Of a DNA stretch of 64,000 nt, positions 16,645-24,919 are shown piece after piece. Both the position numbers and the translations under genes were made by a program. Positions within the stretch are counted from its first letter, which is position 1. The number at the start of each line of letters is the position of its first letter. Under the pieces are notes generated by a model. The model was not told where the DNA came from, ran no database searches, and saw only the letters and a program-made list of their open reading frames with translations. The DNA comes from an uncultured Fretibacterium sp. (GTDB lineage Bacteria; Synergistota; Synergistia; Synergistales; Aminobacteriaceae): assembly GCA_937900285.1 (NCBI GenBank), contig CALCEM010000051.1, forward strand, positions 1-64,000, in the 5' to 3' direction.

Positions 16645-17841
16645 TTGTTCGTATACATGGATCATACTGCTACTACGCCGGTGAGTCCCGAAGTTTTAAA
16701 AGTTATGACACCGTATTTTAGTGAAATGTTCGGGAATCCTTCATCAGTGTATTCATTCTCAAAAAAATCCCGCGCAGCAATCGAAAAAGCTCGTGAACAG
16801 GTCGCCAAAGCTCTTAACGCTGAAGCATCAGAAATATTTTTTACAAGTTCCGGGACTGAAGCAGATAACTGGGCTTTAAAAGGTACGCTCGAACGCGCAA
16901 TAAAATTAAACAAGGGCGATCATTTAATAACGAGTGCGATCGAACATCACGCAATTTTGCACACAGCCGAATATCTCGAAAAATATCACGGAGTAAAAGT
17001 TACATATTTGCCAGTTGATTCGGAGGGATTTATAAATTTAAATGATCTCGAAAATTCAATAACTGAAAAAACTGCGCTGGTCTCGATAATGTTCGCAAAT
17101 AATGAAGTCGGAACTATTCAACCGGTTAAGGAGATCGGGAAAATTTGCCGCGCTCATAAAATTCCGTTTCACACTGATGCTGTTCAGGCTGCTGCACAGT
17201 TAAATATTGACGTGAAAAATTTAAATATTGATATGCTCTCATTGTCGGGCCATAAAATGTACGCTCCGAAAGGTGTAGGAGTTTTATATATTCGTAAAGG
17301 AGTGCACCCGGAAAATTTTATGCACGGCGGAGCGCAGGAAAAAGGTAAAAGAGCAAGCACCGAAAATATTGCCGGCATTGTTGGACTTGGTGAAGCGATG
17401 GAAATTTTAAAAGGCAGATTCGATGATGACAAGAAAAAAATTTCAGCTTGGCGCGATGAAATAATCTCAGGAATAAAAAATAAAATTCCTTACGCAAAAT
17501 TAAACGGCGCAACCGGTGAAAATCGTTTACCGAATAATATAAATTTTAGTTTTATCGGCGTTGAAGGTGAGACGTTATTGCTTGATTTAGATTTAAAAGG
17601 AGTTTGCGCATCAACTGGGAGCGCGTGTTCATCTGAAAGTTTAGATCCTTCGCATGTATTAATGGCGATGGGTTTAAAACATGAAATGGCTCACGGTTCA
17701 GTGCGTTTAACTTTGGGGCGTTTGAACGATTATGAACAGGTTAAATATATTTTGGAAGTTTTGCCGGAAATAGTTTCCCGTCGTCGTGAAATGTCGCCAT
17801 TGTGGGAAGAGTTTTTAAAATCAGAAGGAGCGAGTAAATAA
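16645..17841 (+). CDS. iscS: Cysteine desulfurase IscS/NifS
   Basis: IscS is a PLP enzyme that takes sulfur from cysteine and passes it to IscU. Features are MFVYMDHTATTPVS at the N-terminus, EHHAIL (PLP-stacking His), the Lys of LSGHKMYAPKG near residue 200, and the mobile-loop catalytic Cys in STGSACSSESLDPSH near residue 325. About 398 residues is typical. The start chosen is TTG 16645, 11 bases after GAGGAGGG; a TTG at 16624 lies before that Shine-Dalgarno inside iscR, and ATG 16657 is too far. The short gap to iscU (2 bases) indicates one transcript. IscA, HscA and HscB are not next door. Confidence 0.94.
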   Translation: MFVYMDHTATTPVSPEVLKVMTPYFSEMFGNPSSVYSFSKKSRAAIEKAREQVAKALNAEASEIFFTSSGTEADNWALKGTLERAIKLNKGDHLITSAIEHHAILHTAEYLEKYHGVKVTYLPVDSEGFINLNDLENSITEKTALVSIMFANNEVGTIQPVKEIGKICRAHKIPFHTDAVQAAAQLNIDVKNLNIDMLSLSGHKMYAPKGVGVLYIRKGVHPENFMHGGAQEKGKRASTENIAGIVGLGEAMEILKGRFDDDKKKISAWRDEIISGIKNKIPYAKLNGATGENRLPNNINFSFIGVEGETLLLDLDLKGVCASTGSACSSESLDPSHVLMAMGLKHEMAHGSVRLTLGRLNDYEQVKYILEVLPEIVSRRREMSPLWEEFLKSEGASK

Positions 17842-17843
17842 TT

Positions 17844-18257
17844 ATGGCATTAGATTACAGTAAAAAAGTTATGGAGCATTTTATAAATCCCCGTAATGTC
17901 GGAGAAATTGAAAACGCTGACGGAATAGGAGAAGCAGGAAATCCAAAATGCGGAGACATCATGAAAATATATTTAAAGGTGAACGATAATAAAATTATTG
18001 AGGACGTGAAATTTAAAACTTTCGGGTGTGCTTCCGCAATAGCTTCATCGAGCATGGCAACGGAATTAATTAAAGGCAAATCCATCGATGACGCTTGGGA
18101 ATTAACAAACAGCGCAGTAGCTGAAGCATTAGACGGACTTCCGCCGATTAAAATGCATTGTTCAGTTTTAGCAGAAGAAGCAATACACACGGCTATAAAC
18201 GATTATCGCGAAAAACACGGCCTCGAAAAAATTCCGATGGAGATTCACGAAGATTAA
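17844..18257 (+). CDS. iscU: Fe-S cluster scaffold protein IscU/NifU-N
   Basis: The 137-residue scaffold receives sulfur from IscS and iron, then delivers the cluster to apo-proteins. The three conserved cysteines are present: C36 in NPKCGD, C62 in FGCASAIASSS and C106 in KMHCSVLA. Asp38 next to the first Cys is also kept. The HEK-like region after the second Cys (ATELIKGKS) matches NifU-type scaffolds of anaerobes. It is the last gene of iscR-iscS-iscU and is followed at once by a strong terminator. Confidence 0.93.
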   Translation: MALDYSKKVMEHFINPRNVGEIENADGIGEAGNPKCGDIMKIYLKVNDNKIIEDVKFKTFGCASAIASSSMATELIKGKSIDDAWELTNSAVAEALDGLPPIKMHCSVLAEEAIHTAINDYREKHGLEKIPMEIHED

Positions 18258-18273
18258 ATTTATAAAAATTTTT

Positions 18274-18318
18274 CAGGAGGGTTAATTTAATTAAATTTAT
18301 TGATCCTCCTGTTTTTTT
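18274..18318 (+). terminator. Strong rho-independent terminator after iscU
   Basis: CAGGAGG (18274-18280) pairs perfectly with CCTCCTG (18305-18311). Seven T follow at 18312-18318. Confidence 0.8.
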
Positions 18319-18345
18319 GTTATGCGTGATATTACATGATATAAT
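18317..18345 (+). promoter_or_regulatory. Promoter of the repeat-bearing glycosyltransferase gene
   Basis: TTGTTA (18317-18322) and a consensus TATAAT (18340-18345) are spaced 17 bases apart. The ATG lies 45 bases after the -10 box. The gene therefore has its own promoter just after the iscU terminator. Confidence 0.6.
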
Positions 18346-18389
18346 CCGAAAAATTTAAAATATAAAAGAAAGGGGCTTGACAAAATAAA

Positions 18390-19457
18390 ATGAATATGCT
18401 TAAATCATCTCATCTCATCTCATCTCATCTCATCTCATCATATAATTATGTCCTTTTAAAATTTAGGAAAGTAAAAAATATTTTTCGTGAAAATGGTTTT
18501 TATGGTTGCGTAATAGTTGCGAGAAAAATTTGTAATAAAATTCTATATCGTTATTATTATACTGATCGTTACTGGGAAAATGATCACATGCGCAGAAATT
18601 TTAATTTTTTTAGGAGAACAAAAAAATTTGAGAAACCATTATATATAATCCGCAGGCGCGATGGAATTGTCGGATTATTTTCGTATTTTATTACGGACAT
18701 TGGCGCGATCGCTTATGCTCATGAAAATAATATGTTGCCAGTTATAGACATGCAGAACACTCCGAACGCTTATTTATATGAAAACGAAATCGGAAAAATT
18801 AACGCTTGGGAATATTATTTTAAACAGCCCGCCGGAATTTCAGTCAATGAAGCTAAATCATGTAAAAAATATTATTTGAGCAGGGATTCAATATACTTTA
18901 AACGTCCGAACATAAAATTAAACAATGATGATTTAAAATACTGGCGTGACATCCGCAGAAAATATATTAAATTTACAGCTCCGGTCATTGACGGCGTGAA
19001 TAAACTTGAAAATAAATTTAAAAATAAAAAAGTTTTAGGAGTATTATTGCGCGGAACTGATTACACTTCTTTACGCCCGAAAGGCCACCCGATACAGCCC
19101 GAACCCGAACAAGTAATTTTAAAAGCCCGCGAAGTCATGAAAGAAAAAAATTTTAATGCCGTATATTTGGCAACTGAAGATAAAAATATTATGCTGAAAT
19201 TTAAAAATTATTTTGGTGAAAATTTGTTATTACCCGAACAGGATTTTATAAATTATGACGGTAAAGGATATTTAATTAATTATTCTGGAGAAAGGCAAAA
19301 CGATAAATATTTACGCGGACTTGAATATTTAATTTCATGCGTATATTTGAGCCGTTTAAATGGTTTTATTACGTCACAAACAAGCGGTTCAACTGGAATT
19401 GCAGTTTTATCAGATGGTTTTGAATATTTGCACGTTTTTAATTTAGGTGTGTATTAA
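18390..19457 (+). CDS. Fucosyltransferase-like glycosyltransferase with 5' pentanucleotide repeat
   Basis: The 355-residue protein resembles GT-B sugar transferases of the fucosyltransferase type. LGVLLRGTDYTSL near residue 215 resembles the donor-binding HxRRGDY-type motif, and HPIQPEPEQVI, VYLATED and TSQTSGSTGIAVL fit the second Rossmann domain. The N-terminus, directly after ATG 18390, is encoded by seven TCATC units giving a repeated SSHLI peptide, so a change of one unit would shift the frame and switch the gene off. In this sequence the frame is open. The Shine-Dalgarno AGGGG lies 14 bases upstream, rather far. It forms a single-gene unit with its own promoter. Acceptor and sugar are unknown. 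Confidence 0.75.
   Translation: MNMLKSSHLISSHLISSYNYVLLKFRKVKNIFRENGFYGCVIVARKICNKILYRYYYTDRYWENDHMRRNFNFFRRTKKFEKPLYIIRRRDGIVGLFSYFITDIGAIAYAHENNMLPVIDMQNTPNAYLYENEIGKINAWEYYFKQPAGISVNEAKSCKKYYLSRDSIYFKRPNIKLNNDDLKYWRDIRRKYIKFTAPVIDGVNKLENKFKNKKVLGVLLRGTDYTSLRPKGHPIQPEPEQVILKAREVMKEKNFNAVYLATEDKNIMLKFKNYFGENLLLPEQDFINYDGKGYLINYSGERQNDKYLRGLEYLISCVYLSRLNGFITSQTSGSTGIAVLSDGFEYLHVFNLGVY
18405..18439 (+). repeat. (TCATC)7 pentanucleotide microsatellite inside the coding start
   Basis: Seven perfect tandem TCATC units begin 15 bases after the ATG. Five is not a multiple of three, so every single-unit slip changes the reading frame. This is the classic form of a contingency locus. Confidence 0.9.
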
Positions 19458-19530
19458 AATTTTTTATGGTTTATGGACTTAAATTGACGCGTTAATATTT
19501 TAAAATGCTTTCGAGGTGAAAATCTAAATT

Positions 19531-19917
19531 ATGGCTGATCTCGAAAAATATAATAATATCGACCCAAAATATTCAGAAAATTATAATGATGCTGACTTCT
19601 GGAGCAAAATTACAGGCGTTCTAAAATCAGCAGGCAAAGAAGTAATTTATAACGCATTATTGTTATATTACGTCATGACCGATTCTGATTGCCCTATGAC
19701 TATAAAAGCTACTGTCATAATTGTCGCACTCGGTTATTTTATTTCGCCGGTTGATTTAATTCCCGATTTTATTCCAGTTTTGGGATTTACTGATGATTTA
19801 GGCGTTTTATTGGTAGCAGTTAAAGCCGTCAGCAGTTTCGTTGATCCAAAAATTAAAAGGCTTGCAAAAAATAAACTCGATGAACTTTTTGGGGCTGGAA
19901 CTTCCGATGGACTTTAA
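19531..19917 (+). CDS. DUF1232 (YkvA-like) small membrane protein
   Basis: The 128-residue protein has the DUF1232 core: a helix with KATVIIVALGYFISPVDLIPD near residue 65, then FIPVLGFTDDLGVLLVAVKAV. The SPVDLIPDFIPVLGFTDD pattern is the family signature. Two hydrophobic helices suggest a membrane-associated protein. No function is established for the family. A CGAGGTG Shine-Dalgarno lies about 11 bases before the ATG. It is flanked by the glycosyltransferase and the LRAT-like gene on the same strand. Confidence 0.85.
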   Translation: MADLEKYNNIDPKYSENYNDADFWSKITGVLKSAGKEVIYNALLLYYVMTDSDCPMTIKATVIIVALGYFISPVDLIPDFIPVLGFTDDLGVLLVAVKAVSSFVDPKIKRLAKNKLDELFGAGTSDGL

Positions 19918-20039
19918 AATTTAAAAATTATTATGTGCTAGAATTAAAAAAATTTTCGGGAGGGCGTTTAATTTGCAGATCATATATAAATTTTCACTAG
20001 GCAGAAATACACAGAGGGGGGAGGGCAATATTCCGAAGT

Positions 20040-20540
20040 ATGAAAAAATTTTATATTCCGGCATCTCAAAATTCAAAACCTGAAAACGGCGATGTAATTT
20101 GCGTGAATCGAGGTTTATATTTACATTACGGCGTTTATGTATCCGAAAATAATCACGTTATACATTATACGGGCGAAACAGGACCAAATGATTTTAACGG
20201 AGTCGTGCGCGAAACATCTTTAAACGAATTTTTAAACGGTGCAGAAAATTTTAATATTTGCAAATTTCCAGAACGTCCTATCCTAAATAATATTTTTTGT
20301 AGTAATAAATCTCACGGTATTTTTAAATTAATTCGAGCTTTTCAGATTTTCAATTTAATCAATTATAAATTATATTCGGGTGCTGAAACAGTTGCACGCG
20401 CAAAAAGCAGGCTCGGCGAAAATAAATATAATTTGGCGTTGAATAACTGCGAACACTTTGCGATCTGGTGTAAAACTGGTGTCAGAGATTCATCTCAGGT
20501 CGATAATATTTTAAATCTGATCTCGAATATTTTTAAATAA
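20040..20540 (+). CDS. LRAT/NlpC-P60-related acyltransferase-like protein
   Basis: This 166-residue protein matches the lecithin:retinol acyltransferase (LRAT) domain, a circularly permuted papain-like fold that acts on lipid or amide bonds. GDVICVNRGLYLHYGVYV contains His29, and Cys137 lies in the NNCEHFAIWC block, the usual NCEHF signature. No membrane segment is clear. Bacterial members have no settled role. The ATG at 20040 lies 15 bases after a G-rich Shine-Dalgarno (20016-20025), which is long, so translation could also involve an upstream TTG frame (see findings). It ends four bases before the WYL regulator, suggesting a shared transcript. Confidence 0.8.
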   Translation: MKKFYIPASQNSKPENGDVICVNRGLYLHYGVYVSENNHVIHYTGETGPNDFNGVVRETSLNEFLNGAENFNICKFPERPILNNIFCSNKSHGIFKLIRAFQIFNLINYKLYSGAETVARAKSRLGENKYNLALNNCEHFAIWCKTGVRDSSQVDNILNLISNIFK

Positions 20541-20544
20541 CGCC

Positions 20545-21540
20545 ATGAGCAAAGATTTTTCAAGCATAAGAATACGCCGCTTAATGTCGCTGTTAAAGTA
20601 TTTGCGCAATAAAAAAAATTTCGGAGCTTCATTAAAAAATATAATTCATGACTGCGAATACACAAGTATAAGAACTCTCGAACGAGATATAAAATTTTTA
20701 CGCGATGAATTTCACGCTGAAATAATTTGCGATAATTCAAGACCTAAAAAATATTATTTGCTGAACGAAGGGAATTTTTATTTAAATTTGGATTTGAATC
20801 AAAAAGATATTATCGCACTCGTTTCAGGTTTAGGAATGGCAGGACACTTTATGCCGGGGTTAAAAAATAACTGCTTAAAAATCTGGGATAAAATTTGCGA
20901 AGTATTACCAGACAATTTAATAAATTTTGGGCACGACATCGCTGAATCTTCTTCAGTTGCCGTACAAGTTTCCGGAATGGATTCGGAAATATTTGAAAAA
21001 GTTTTGGATGCCGTCATAAAAAAATGCGCAATCGAATTTAAATATAAATCTCCAATTCCCGGCCATGTCATAAAAACTCATAAATTATCAGCTTGGAACA
21101 TATTTTTTAAAGCGCATTCATGGTATTTAATCGCAGGAAATCGTGATGAAATATTAAATTTTAAGATCGCTAGAATCTCAGAATTAAAAATTTTATTCGA
21201 CGAAGAATTTATAAACCCTCCTGAAAATTATTCATATGAAAATTATATTAAGTCAGGCTGGCATGTCGTTCCAGGTGAAGCAAAATATTTTATAAAATTA
21301 ATCTTATCCGAACCAATCGCAACTATAACCAACGAAATTAAATTAAATCCTAGTCAAAAAATTATTAAACTTGATAGTAATACCGCAGAATTAACGGCAA
21401 ATGTTCCCGATTTAAAAGAGGTCGCACGCTGGGTCATGTCCTCCGCTCCTTGCGTTAAAATCGTTGAACCTGATGAATTAAAAGAACTTGTAAAGGATTT
21501 GGCGAAAAATATTATTATTCAGCACAGTGATCTTTTATAA
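20545..21540 (+). CDS. WYL-domain transcriptional regulator
   Basis: The 331-residue protein has an N-terminal winged helix-turn-helix (about residues 8-65; RTLERDIKFLRDEF is the recognition region of DeoR/HTH_11-type WYL proteins). A WYL domain follows at about residues 135-225 (AHSWYLIAGNRDEILNFKIARISEL), and then a C-terminal WCX extension. WYL domains are thought to bind nucleic acid or small ligands and often control DNA-damage or defence genes. It follows the LRAT-like gene by four bases. Its 3' end overlaps the converging PIN gene by 26 bases. Confidence 0.85.
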   Translation: MSKDFSSIRIRRLMSLLKYLRNKKNFGASLKNIIHDCEYTSIRTLERDIKFLRDEFHAEIICDNSRPKKYYLLNEGNFYLNLDLNQKDIIALVSGLGMAGHFMPGLKNNCLKIWDKICEVLPDNLINFGHDIAESSSVAVQVSGMDSEIFEKVLDAVIKKCAIEFKYKSPIPGHVIKTHKLSAWNIFFKAHSWYLIAGNRDEILNFKIARISELKILFDEEFINPPENYSYENYIKSGWHVVPGEAKYFIKLILSEPIATITNEIKLNPSQKIIKLDSNTAELTANVPDLKEVARWVMSSAPCVKIVEPDELKELVKDLAKNIIIQHSDLL

Positions 21541-21934
21541 AATCTTCCGGCAAAATCGCTGGAACTTTTGAAATTTTAAAATCGTTGATATTTCGCGTAA
21601 TTATAAAATCTGCGTTTACAGCTTTTGCGCATTCCATTTGTAAGCCGTCCTCAAGGTCTTTATATTTTTCATAATTAATAACAAATTCGATCATCAATTT
21701 ATTTTCGCTTACGACCTTGAAATGTTTACACAATAATAACAAAAGTTTAAAACGTTCCTCCGCCGAAAAATCTTTACGCAAAATATAAAATAAATCCGCG
21801 AACGAATGCGCAGACATAGCTCCATCAAAATTTTCCTTTATGCATTCCTGAACTAAATGCCCTGAAGTCTCATTAAACGGCTCACGATTCTGAAGCCAAT
21901 CCAAAATAATATTTGTATCAATAAACAAAACCAT
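21515..21934 (-). CDS. PIN-domain ribonuclease toxin (VapC-like)
   Basis: The 139-residue protein has the PIN nuclease fold. Acidic active-site residues appear in order: FIDTNIILDW at the N-terminus (Asp6), the Asp/Glu of DLEDGLQMECAK near residue 95, and ITRNINDF near residue 112. VapC toxins cleave specific RNAs such as initiator tRNA. The upstream gene on the same strand overlaps its start by 17 bases and encodes a small acidic protein, as in antitoxin-toxin operons. It converges with the WYL regulator gene. Confidence 0.85.
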   Translation of the reverse strand: MVLFIDTNIILDWLQNREPFNETSGHLVQECIKENFDGAMSAHSFADLFYILRKDFSAEERFKLLLLLCKHFKVVSENKLMIEFVINYEKYKDLEDGLQMECAKAVNADFIITRNINDFKISKVPAILPEDFIKDHCAE

Positions 21935-22160
21935 ATTTTTCTAAACGAGCCTCCTCAAGTTCTTTTTTATAATCAATCTCGCGTGAAATACTGCCACTGA
22001 ACTTTTTAAATAACTCCAGATCTTCAGCAATGTCAGAATTTTTTGTATTTATATCGCTTATGTCCTGAAATTTTACGATGTCAAGCGAATCGAGAGCCTG
22101 ATTAATTTTTTCATTCGGCAAATTCCTAATAATATTAATTGCTTCCTCTCGCATATCCAT
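21918..22160 (-). CDS. Antitoxin partner of the PIN toxin
   Basis: The 80-residue protein precedes and overlaps the PIN gene by 17 bases, the usual order for antitoxin then toxin. The N-terminus (MREEAINIIRNLPNEKINQALDSL, read in two parts) is helical and resembles small antitoxins with a short helical region followed by an acidic C-terminal tail that wraps the toxin (SREIDYKKELEEARLEKYG). No clear DNA-binding motif is visible, so autoregulation is uncertain. An AGGGAGG Shine-Dalgarno lies about 8 bases upstream. Confidence 0.75.
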   Translation of the reverse strand: MDMREEAINIIRNLPNEKINQALDSLDIVKFQDISDINTKNSDIAEDLELFKKFSGSISREIDYKKELEEARLEKYGFVY

Positions 22161-22186
22161 TTAAATCACCTCCCTAAATATTATAA

Positions 22187-24058
22187 TCATAAAAATAAAG
22201 CTCGCAACGCATTCAACACCGCTATAACCATCACTCCAACATCCGCAAATACCGCAAGCCACATATTTACAAAACCAAACGCACCAAATATTAAACATAA
22301 TAATTTTATTCCAATCGCAAAAATTATATTTTGTTTCACGATACTCATACATTTACGGGAAATTTTTATAGCAACTGGTATTTTTCCCGGATCATCATCC
22401 ATTAAAACAACGTCCGCTGCCTCAATTGCTGCATCTGAACCAAGACCTCCCATCGCTATACCAACATCCGAACGCGCTAACACAGGAGCATCATTAATCC
22501 CATCTCCCGCAAAAATTATTTTATTTTTATTTTTATTATCGCGATTCTTATTTATAATTTCCTCTATCTTGTTCACTTTATCTGAAGGCAATAATTCCGC
22601 GTAAAAATTTTTTATCTTTAATTCCTTTGCTACTTGTTCGGCGTTTTGTCTCGAATCTCCCGTCAACATTATTATATCTTGAGACGAAAAACCTAAATTT
22701 TTTAACTCCGAAATCGCTCGACTTGAATTACTTTTTATCACGTCTGAAATTATTATATGACCCGCATATTTATTATTTATTGCAACGTGAATTATTGAAC
22801 CGGAATTTTCATTTTTATTTATATCGCATTTTTCACAGTGCGTTACATCCGCTTTTATTAAATCCATAAATTTTAAATTCCCAACGCATATTAAATTATT
22901 GTTAACTCTCGCTCGAACTCCATAACCTGCTAATTCCTCAACATCTTCAATTTTACAGTCATCGCTCTCGTTCGGATATGCCTTCTTTAATGAGTTCGCT
23001 ACAGGGTGATTTGAAAATCTCTCAACATGCGCAGCCAAATGCAATAAATTATTTTCGTCCGTTAAATCAGGGTGAACCGCTCTCACTTCAAAATTCCCCT
23101 TCGTTAATGTCCCTGTCTTGTCAAAAATTATTATTTTCGCTCGTGATAAAGCTTCTATATAATTCGAACCTTTTATTAAAATTTTATTCCGCCCTGCTCC
23201 TCCGATCCCCGCAAAAAATGTTAACGGTATACTTATAACTAATGCACACGGACATGAAATTACTAAAAATGTTAAAGCACGGTAAACCCATTTACTAAAA
23301 TCACCAAATATTAAAGCCGGCACAAACGCCAAAATTAACGCGCTGATGCACACAAAAGGTGTATAAATTTTTGCAAATCTCGTAATAAAATTTTCGGATT
23401 TCGATTTTTTCTCGCTGGCCTGCTCTATTAAATTTAATATTTTCGAGACCGTCGAATTCTCAAAATTTTTTGTAGTCTTGATTTTTATTGCATGGTTTAA
23501 ATTTATGCTACCGCTTAAAACTTCATCGCCAACGTTTATATTTTTCGGAATGCTCTCTCCGGTTAAAGCTGACATGTCTATATTTGATTTCCCTTCTATA
23601 ATCGTCCCGTCTATCGGTATTTTTTCACCAGGTTTTACAATTATTATGCTCCCAATTTTTATATTTTGCGGGTCGGCTTTTATAACTTTTCCGTCAGCTT
23701 CTATATTCGCATATTCCGCACGAATGTCCATTAAAGCAATAATATTTTTACGACTCTTATCCGTCGCATAATCCTCAAAAAATTCACCAACCTTATAAAA
23801 AATCATTACCGCTATTGCCTCGTTGTAATCTCCAGTTTTCATAAACGCTAAAATAAAACACCCAATCGTAGACACCGCCATTAAAAAATTTTCGTCGAAT
23901 ATTTCACGCTCCTTTATCCCCTCGTATGCCTCAAGCAAAACATCATAACCGGCTATTAAATAAGGAATCATATATATTATTAATTTCGTAACACCCGAAA
24001 CATCCGGAATAAAATAAATTAAAATTGTTATACTCAACGAAAGAATTATACGAAGCAT
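22187..24058 (-). CDS. P1B-type heavy-metal ATPase (Zn/Cd/Pb exporter-like)
   Basis: The 623-residue pump exports divalent metal ions across the inner membrane. Motifs appear in order: TGES in the actuator domain (ALTGESIPKN), the metal-binding SCPCALVIS in a membrane helix, DKTGTLTKG (phosphorylated Asp), the SNHPVANSL HP motif, and GDGINDAPVLARSDVGIAMG. A conserved Asp in the last helix (DVGVMVIAVLNALRAL) points to the ZntA/CadA subgroup. The N-terminal metal-binding HMA domain is missing, so the protein is short for the family. GAGGTGG precedes the ATG. A substrate-binding-like protein gene lies 25 bases upstream. Confidence 0.92.
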   Translation of the reverse strand: MLRIILSLSITILIYFIPDVSGVTKLIIYMIPYLIAGYDVLLEAYEGIKEREIFDENFLMAVSTIGCFILAFMKTGDYNEAIAVMIFYKVGEFFEDYATDKSRKNIIALMDIRAEYANIEADGKVIKADPQNIKIGSIIIVKPGEKIPIDGTIIEGKSNIDMSALTGESIPKNINVGDEVLSGSINLNHAIKIKTTKNFENSTVSKILNLIEQASEKKSKSENFITRFAKIYTPFVCISALILAFVPALIFGDFSKWVYRALTFLVISCPCALVISIPLTFFAGIGGAGRNKILIKGSNYIEALSRAKIIIFDKTGTLTKGNFEVRAVHPDLTDENNLLHLAAHVERFSNHPVANSLKKAYPNESDDCKIEDVEELAGYGVRARVNNNLICVGNLKFMDLIKADVTHCEKCDINKNENSGSIIHVAINNKYAGHIIISDVIKSNSSRAISELKNLGFSSQDIIMLTGDSRQNAEQVAKELKIKNFYAELLPSDKVNKIEEIINKNRDNKNKNKIIFAGDGINDAPVLARSDVGIAMGGLGSDAAIEAADVVLMDDDPGKIPVAIKISRKCMSIVKQNIIFAIGIKLLCLIFGAFGFVNMWLAVFADVGVMVIAVLNALRALFL

Positions 24059-24083
24059 TTAAATTTCCACCTCTGTATTAAAT

Positions 24084-24911
24084 TTACTTGCCGGTTCGCT
24101 TTAAAATTATTCTCTGCCACAATGAAATATACTGCTCATGCAAAAATGAAGGGTAATCTTGATCAGGTTCAGGACTTTCCCACATAAATATATTTTTTCG
24201 ACCGGATAAATATTTTTTTATATTTCTCGATGTCCATAAATCCATTAATATTATTATCCCTTGTGTGTTTAATTTTTCTGCGTATTCTCTTAATCCTGAA
24301 TAATTCCCGTTTTGCCACCGCGTAACATCTTGAGCGTTCGGCTTGATAATTTTACAGCCAGCTGCCTGCATTAAAACTCCGCTGTAAATACTCATATCAC
24401 ATATAACTGAATTTTTCATAACTTGTCCCGCTAACATCGTGCTGGATAAACGCGCTTGAAATTCCGCAAGCCTCCTCTGATAAACCGGGTAATTATTTGG
24501 ATCCCATTCCGATAAAATCGTCAAAACTCGCTGCGCTATAAATGGCATTACTGAAGGATCTATAATTTTATTTATCTCAACTGGTATCTTCTTTAAATAC
24601 AAAAGCCGGAGAGATTTATATTTTTTGCTCTCCAGCCCTAAACTCTTAAAATCATTGCTGTCAAATGCCATTATTCTCGAATCATGATTTAATTCCTTGA
24701 TAAATTTTCCATTCTCCGCATTTATTAAAACACCGTCAGCATTCCAAATCCTTAACGGTATAATTTCTACTTCAGTGCTGCCTATAAAATTCGCTAATAC
24801 CGCAAGCCATTGATGAGTTACGTAAACTTTTAATTTTTCTGCACGCAATCTCGAATTAAAGCCAAATATAATAATTATTAATATTAATATTGCTGTTACA
24901 AATTTCCTCAA
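24084..24911 (-). CDS. Orphan periplasmic metal-binding-protein-like (ZnuA/TroA fold)
   Basis: The 275-residue protein starts with a signal peptide (TAILILIIIIFGFNSRLRAE). The pattern KIIDPSVMPFIAQRVLTIL near residue 118 followed by DPNNYPVYQRRLAEFQARL resembles the linker and lobe segments of cluster A-I metal ABC-transporter binding proteins. The usual His of the NPHIW-type motif is absent (DPSVMP), and no His-rich loop is seen, so metal binding is doubtful. No ABC permease or ATPase gene adjoins it. It lies between rnc and the metal P-type ATPase on one strand. Confidence 0.6.
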   Translation of the reverse strand: MRKFVTAILILIIIIFGFNSRLRAEKLKVYVTHQWLAVLANFIGSTEVEIIPLRIWNADGVLINAENGKFIKELNHDSRIMAFDSNDFKSLGLESKKYKSLRLLYLKKIPVEINKIIDPSVMPFIAQRVLTILSEWDPNNYPVYQRRLAEFQARLSSTMLAGQVMKNSVICDMSIYSGVLMQAAGCKIIKPNAQDVTRWQNGNYSGLREYAEKLNTQGIIILMDLWTSRNIKKYLSGRKNIFMWESPEPDQDYPSFLHEQYISLWQRIILKRTGK

Positions 24912-24919
24912 CTTAAAAT

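Noticed and set aside
20545..21540. WYL gene plus PIN toxin plus LRAT considered as a CBASS or similar multi-gene defence island.
   Set aside because: No nucleotidyltransferase, sensor or other effector is present; only a toxin-antitoxin pair on the opposite strand is supported.
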